25,537 nt of DNA from Acidobacteriota bacterium (GTDB taxonomy: Bacteria > Acidobacteriota > Vicinamibacteria > Vicinamibacterales > UBA8438), in NCBI GenBank assembly GCA_005778315.1, contig SXOW01000233.1:1-25537 (forward strand), written 5' to 3'. This document shows, in pieces, positions 23,025 through 25,537 of this stretch. Positions within the stretch are counted from its first letter, which is position 1. Each line of letters opens with the position of its first letter. The translations under genes were made by a program, and so were the position numbers. The notes under the pieces were generated by a model that saw nothing but the letters and a program-made list of their open reading frames with translations, searched no databases and was not told where the DNA came from.

Positions 23025-24002
23025 ATGCCCAGACCACTGAGCGGCCGCGTGGCCGTCGTAGCCGGCGCAACCCGGGGCGCCGGTCGAGGGATCGCGCGCA
23101 TGTTGGGAGAAGCCGGCGCCACGGTGTACTGCACCGGACGCAGTAGTCGTGTGCAGCCAAACCGGTCGAGTCACACGCACGCTGGTCGGCCCGAAACAAT
23201 CGAAGAGACCGCAGAGATGGTCACTGCGGACGGTGGCGTGGGCATCCCCATGCGAGTGGACCACACCGCGGAGGATCAGGTCGTTGCGCTCTTCGAGCGG
23301 GTCGGTCGCGAGCAGAGACGGCTGGACGTACTCGCCATGGTCATGACCGGGCAACCGGCCTCGTGGAAGAACTTCCTGGACGAGACTCCGGCCGAGGGGA
23401 AGACCTTCGTGGAGGGCTGGATCTGGCCGCACGTCGTGACCGCGTGGCACGGGGCGAAGCTGATGGTGCAGCAGGGCGCCGGGCTGATTGTAGGGCTGGT
23501 TGAACAAGACAACGTGGGGTACCACGGCGCGTTCTACTTCGACATGATGGAGACGCTGTTGAAGCGCCTCGTCCTAGGCCTGGCGAATGATCTGGGCAAA
23601 GCCGGCGTAACGACCGTGGCGGTGGCGCCGGGCTTCATGCGGACCGAGGCGATTCTTGAAGGGTATAGCGTCTCCGAGGCCAATTGGCGTGATGCGCTGG
23701 GCAATCCACAGGCCGCCGCGATGGGCTGGGGCGGATCCGAGACGCCGTGCTTCGTCGGCCGTGCCGTGGCCGCACTTGCCGCCGACGCGACCATTGCACG
23801 AAAGAATGGCGGTATCTACACGACCCGAGCGCTTTCGCAGGAGTATGGATTCCACGACAGTGATGGCGCCCGCCCCGACTACGCCGTGCTTGACGCGGCG
23901 ATGGAGCAGGCCAAGAAGACGTTCCTGGCTCAGGTTGTAGACGCCGGCCGTTCAACGGAAGTCGACTGGAAACTGGCTTCGAAGGTGGAGGCGTCGTCGT
24001 GA
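23025..24002 (+). CDS. Short-chain dehydrogenase/reductase family protein with atypical active site
   Basis: 325 residues from an ATG with GGAG upstream. The N-terminal Rossmann motif GATRGAGRGIA (14-24), the VYCTGRSS segment and the VAVAPGFMRTEAIL block near 199-211 define the SDR family. At the place of the usual Tyr-x3-Lys the sequence is FYFDMMETLLKR (170-181): aligned with YYDLAKAAVNR of relatives, the catalytic tyrosine would be Phe172 and the lysine Glu176, with Tyr171 as a neighbour. The strand before it (LIVGLVEQDNVGYHG) lacks the usual serine. It may therefore bind NAD(P) without classical SDR catalysis. The C-terminal extension (SETPCFVGRAVAALAAD, then SQEYGFHDSDGARPDY) is normal for this subgroup. 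The frame is intact, unlike its upstream neighbours. Confidence 0.82.
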   Translation: MPRPLSGRVAVVAGATRGAGRGIARMLGEAGATVYCTGRSSRVQPNRSSHTHAGRPETIEETAEMVTADGGVGIPMRVDHTAEDQVVALFERVGREQRRLDVLAMVMTGQPASWKNFLDETPAEGKTFVEGWIWPHVVTAWHGAKLMVQQGAGLIVGLVEQDNVGYHGAFYFDMMETLLKRLVLGLANDLGKAGVTTVAVAPGFMRTEAILEGYSVSEANWRDALGNPQAAAMGWGGSETPCFVGRAVAALAADATIARKNGGIYTTRALSQEYGFHDSDGARPDYAVLDAAMEQAKKTFLAQVVDAGRSTEVDWKLASKVEASS

Positions 24003-24026
24003 AGTCGGAGATGCTGCGACACCCAA

Positions 24027-24170
24027 GGTGTGCAACCGGTCAACTATCCATGTGTGCTCGTGCGACTGAGCCGCATCAGCAAGGACGCGCTCCGGGATCT
24101 GCTCTTGACGGGTCTCCGATTTATTGCGACCTCAAGGCGGCGGGAAGTCCCGAAGCGAAGACGCAAGTGA
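24027..24170 (+). pseudogene. Possible MmcQ/YjbR-like C-terminal remnant
   Basis: Just after the SDR stop, in the same frame, GVQPVNYPCVLVRLSRISKD is followed by ALRDLLLTGLRFIATSRRR and a basic tail ending at the TGA at 24168. This resembles the end of MmcQ/YjbR-type proteins (NYPxVLVxL...LLxxxWRxxAxxR). There is no start codon with a ribosome-binding site and no N-terminal part, so at most it is a remnant. The identification is tentative. The rest of 24003-24292 shows nothing else. Confidence 0.3.
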
Positions 24171-24292
24171 CGGCGCTTCTTGCCCAATTGACCCGATGAA
24201 CCCTGGGTTTGCGAAGAGTCGAAAGGGGCCGTTGGAGATCGCCCTCCTCGCGTTCGCTTGGATTACGTTCTTCGTGCAAGGCCGCCAAACCT

Positions 24293-24493
24293 TCAGGTTT
24301 GTCCATCCAGGTAGAAGATCTGCTCCACCGGCTGCGCGAACAACCGTGCCACCTTCAGCGCCAGCGGCAGGCTGGGGTCGTACTTCTCCGTTTCGATCGC
24401 GTTGATGGTCTGTCGCGACACGCCGAGGTGCCGCGCCAGGTCGGCTTGCGACCAGCTCCGCTCGGCGCGCAGCACCTTCAGCCGGTTCGTCAC
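24293..24493 (-). CDS. XRE-family helix-turn-helix transcriptional regulator
   Basis: 66 residues starting from a GTG that overlaps the stop of the membrane-protein gene (GTGA), which implies translational coupling. The sequence RLKVLRAERSWSQADLARHL then GVSRQTINAIETEKYDPSLP is a classic XRE helix-turn-helix, and the end (ALKVARLFAQPVEQIFYLD) matches the small stand-alone regulators of the YgzD type in length. Such regulators typically repress their own operon; two palindromes overlapping the upstream promoter (24988-25003 and 25013-25022) are good candidate binding sites. A short AAACCT/AGGTTT inverted repeat spans the stop codon (24287-24300). Confidence 0.9.
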   Translation of the reverse strand: MTNRLKVLRAERSWSQADLARHLGVSRQTINAIETEKYDPSLPLALKVARLFAQPVEQIFYLDGQT

Positions 24494-24966
24494 TCGTACT
24501 TCCGCTTCGCGCGCCACAGCCCAGCGTAATAGAGCGCCGGCATCATCGCCCAGAGGTGGCGATAGCTCCAGTCGTCCGGGTTCAACGGCACGGCAAGTTC
24601 CAGCAGTCCCAGCGTCATCAGGATGACGACGCAGGTCGGGAAGGCAAAGGCCAGCGCTTCGAGCTCGATGCGCCGCTGCAGTTCGTCCATGGCAACAACC
24701 CCCTTCATCCAGATCCAGAGGAACCATAGGAACAGTGGAACGGGAGCCAGGGCAATCAGGACCCGAACGCTTCGCTCGGTATCGGGCCAGAGCGCGAGCA
24801 GGCCACGCGACATCGCGTAGGTCGAGATCCAGAACAACCCCGCCCGAAGCAGCCGCAACCCGTAGTACTTGTTGGTGTGTTCGATGGCAGCACCGGCCTC
24901 ATTGCCGGCGCGCTTGGCGTCGCCGATGGCCGAGTTCAGCCTCCGAGCAAGGTGCATGAGACTCAT
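24490..24966 (-). CDS. Four-helix membrane protein coupled to an XRE regulator
   Basis: 158 residues from the ATG at 24966, preceded by AAGGAGG; an upstream ATG at 24996 lies inside an operator palindrome and is not likely. Four membrane helices are predicted by eye at about 39-60, 67-86, 103-125 and 134-151. A conserved-looking cytoplasmic segment, MDELQRRIELEALAF, lies between helices two and three. The N-terminus is hydrophilic (MSLMHLARRLNSAIGD). Small membrane proteins paired with a compact XRE regulator are common across bacteria, and their function is largely unknown. The gene order and the GTGA overlap make it the first gene of a two-gene operon. Confidence 0.82.
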   Translation of the reverse strand: MSLMHLARRLNSAIGDAKRAGNEAGAAIEHTNKYYGLRLLRAGLFWISTYAMSRGLLALWPDTERSVRVLIALAPVPLFLWFLWIWMKGVVAMDELQRRIELEALAFAFPTCVVILMTLGLLELAVPLNPDDWSYRHLWAMMPALYYAGLWRAKRKYE

Positions 24967-24984
24967 TTCGTCCTCCTTCGAAGC

Positions 24985-25014
24985 AATGTAAAGCATGCTT
25001 TACCTTGTTGTCAA
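24985..25014 (-). promoter_or_regulatory. Promoter of the membrane-protein/XRE operon
   Basis: On the minus strand a perfect TTGACA (complement of 25009-25014) is followed after 18 bases by TACATT (complement of 24985-24990), ahead of the AAGGAGG and ATG. It is overlapped by both palindromes. Confidence 0.6.
24988..25003. promoter_or_regulatory. Operator palindrome 1
   Basis: GTAAAGCATGCTTTAC is a perfect 16-base palindrome that occupies the spacer and -10 region of the predicted promoter. It is a likely binding site of the XRE regulator, inferred from position. Confidence 0.7.
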
Positions 25015-25027
25015 GCATGCTTTACAT
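25012..25027. promoter_or_regulatory. Operator palindrome 2
   Basis: CAAGCATGCTTTACAT repeats the core AAGCATGCTT and one full half-site of the first palindrome. The two centres are 22 bases apart, about two helical turns, so dimers would sit on the same face and could bind cooperatively. It covers the -35 box. Confidence 0.65.
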
Positions 25028-25028
25028 A

Positions 25029-25338
25029 CAAAACGGGGCGTGGGACGCGCCCCTCGTGGAGGACCCTCTACGGTGCCTGATGACTGACCAGCGGGGCTGG
25101 CGTGCAAAGGGGCTCGGGGGGCCTACAGGGCGTCGTGGGCGGTCCGGTGTGCTTCGTGGCCGGTGGAATGCTCCAGCGCCGCGATCCACGCCGTGGCGGC
25201 GTTCGCGGCCCGGTTGACGTTGTCGGGCGTCGGTGCCCGATCGTCAGGGATCACCCGCTGACCCCCATGAGATCGCGGGGCTAGGTGCTCGAGCAGCTCG
25301 TCGAGTTTGCCGTCAGGCAAGTTACGGATGTGCTCTCG
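25029..25338. other. Right-hand region without a convincing gene
   Basis: A minus-strand frame of 65 residues from a TTG at 25320 (KLDELLEHLAP, later NAATAWIAALEHSTGH) could be a small protein, but it has no ribosome-binding site and I do not recognise it. Nothing else is seen. Confidence 0.3.
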
Positions 25339-25536
25339 TCATACACCGTGGGCGCCCGGGACGCTGACCTCGTGCTTGAGTCGCCCCAGGTTGCGGGCCA
25401 AGAGGTCGAGCGCCTTCAGCCGGCCGTCGACCTTGATCTCCGTCGGGCTGCCGTCCTCGCCCATCTCTGCTTGATGCGGCGGGCAGCTCTTCGACGCCAC
25501 CGGCCGCATTCGCAAAATGGCGGAGAGAGTGGGATT
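25339..25536 (-). CDS. Partial frame weakly resembling phage terminase small subunit
   Basis: A frame enters from beyond the right edge and stops at the TGA complementary to 25339-25341, with 65 residues visible. Its latter half, GSPTEIKVDGRLKALDLLAR then NLGRL, resembles the C-terminal end of terminase small subunits (pattern of KLxALELLGKHLG). The first visible part is rich in cysteine and proline (SKSCPPHQAEMGEDG). If right, it would be the edge of a prophage or a phage remnant, but no other phage gene is in the window. The match is short and the call is tentative. Confidence 0.3.
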   Translation of the reverse strand, partial: NPTLSAILRMRPVASKSCPPHQAEMGEDGSPTEIKVDGRLKALDLLARNLGRLKHEVSVPGAHGV

Positions 25537-25537
25537 C

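Overview
This is a GC-rich bacterial window with no rRNA, tRNA, CRISPR array or intact insertion sequence that I can see. The gene content suggests an Acidobacteriota genome, perhaps of the Vicinamibacteria type: several secreted quinoproteins, an ankyrin protein, a carboxypeptidase-regulatory-domain protein with a haem motif, a cupin, and fragments of secreted families I associate with that phylum. The taxonomic call is inference from gene content; there is no marker gene.

Positions 1-7311 are a periplasmic oxidation module. After a 5'-truncated ankyrin-repeat gene, one PQQ-type beta-propeller gene (804-2591, minus) faces a three-gene plus-strand operon: a glucose-dehydrogenase-like quinoprotein (2823-4802), a di-haem cytochrome c (4838-5647) and a methanol/ethanol-type PQQ dehydrogenase (5644-7311). 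The last two overlap by four bases. The third quinoprotein keeps a complete PQQ/metal pocket, including the second aspartate of the D-x-D signature of lanthanide-dependent alcohol dehydrogenases. The divergent quinoprotein seems to have lost metal ligands. A simple model is substrate oxidation by the dehydrogenases with electrons passed to the cytochrome.

Positions 7481-12025 hold one very large secreted protein (about 1514 aa) with a near-mirror domain order: beta-helix, Ig-like, F5/8-type, Ig-like, F5/8-type, beta-helix. DNA repeats inside it, one of them read in two frames, suggest it was built by duplication and recombination. A region of nearly 700 bases without a convincing gene follows, then a small putative membrane protein.

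Positions 13263-17871 contain an orphan C-terminal gene fragment, a secreted protein with one CxxCH motif whose signal peptide is built from a 9-bp tandem repeat, and a minus-strand pair (an exo-rhamnogalacturonan-lyase-like protein and a Tat-like cupin protein). A perfect 22-bp tandem repeat lies just before a radical SAM gene (17892-18875).

Positions 19219-24170 start with an intact FemAB-like gene. A cluster of broken genes follows: ATP-grasp with an internal deletion, a frameshifted outer-membrane-type protein, two minus-strand fragments (tannase/feruloyl esterase and a WGDPD family), the C-terminal half of a PAP2/vanadium haloperoxidase-like protein, and the C-terminal half of a CPBP membrane protease. 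Then come an open SDR gene with an unusual active site and a MmcQ/YjbR-like remnant.

The window ends with a translationally coupled membrane-protein/XRE-regulator pair, preceded by two palindromic operators overlapping a promoter, and a partial minus-strand frame that weakly resembles a phage terminase small subunit.
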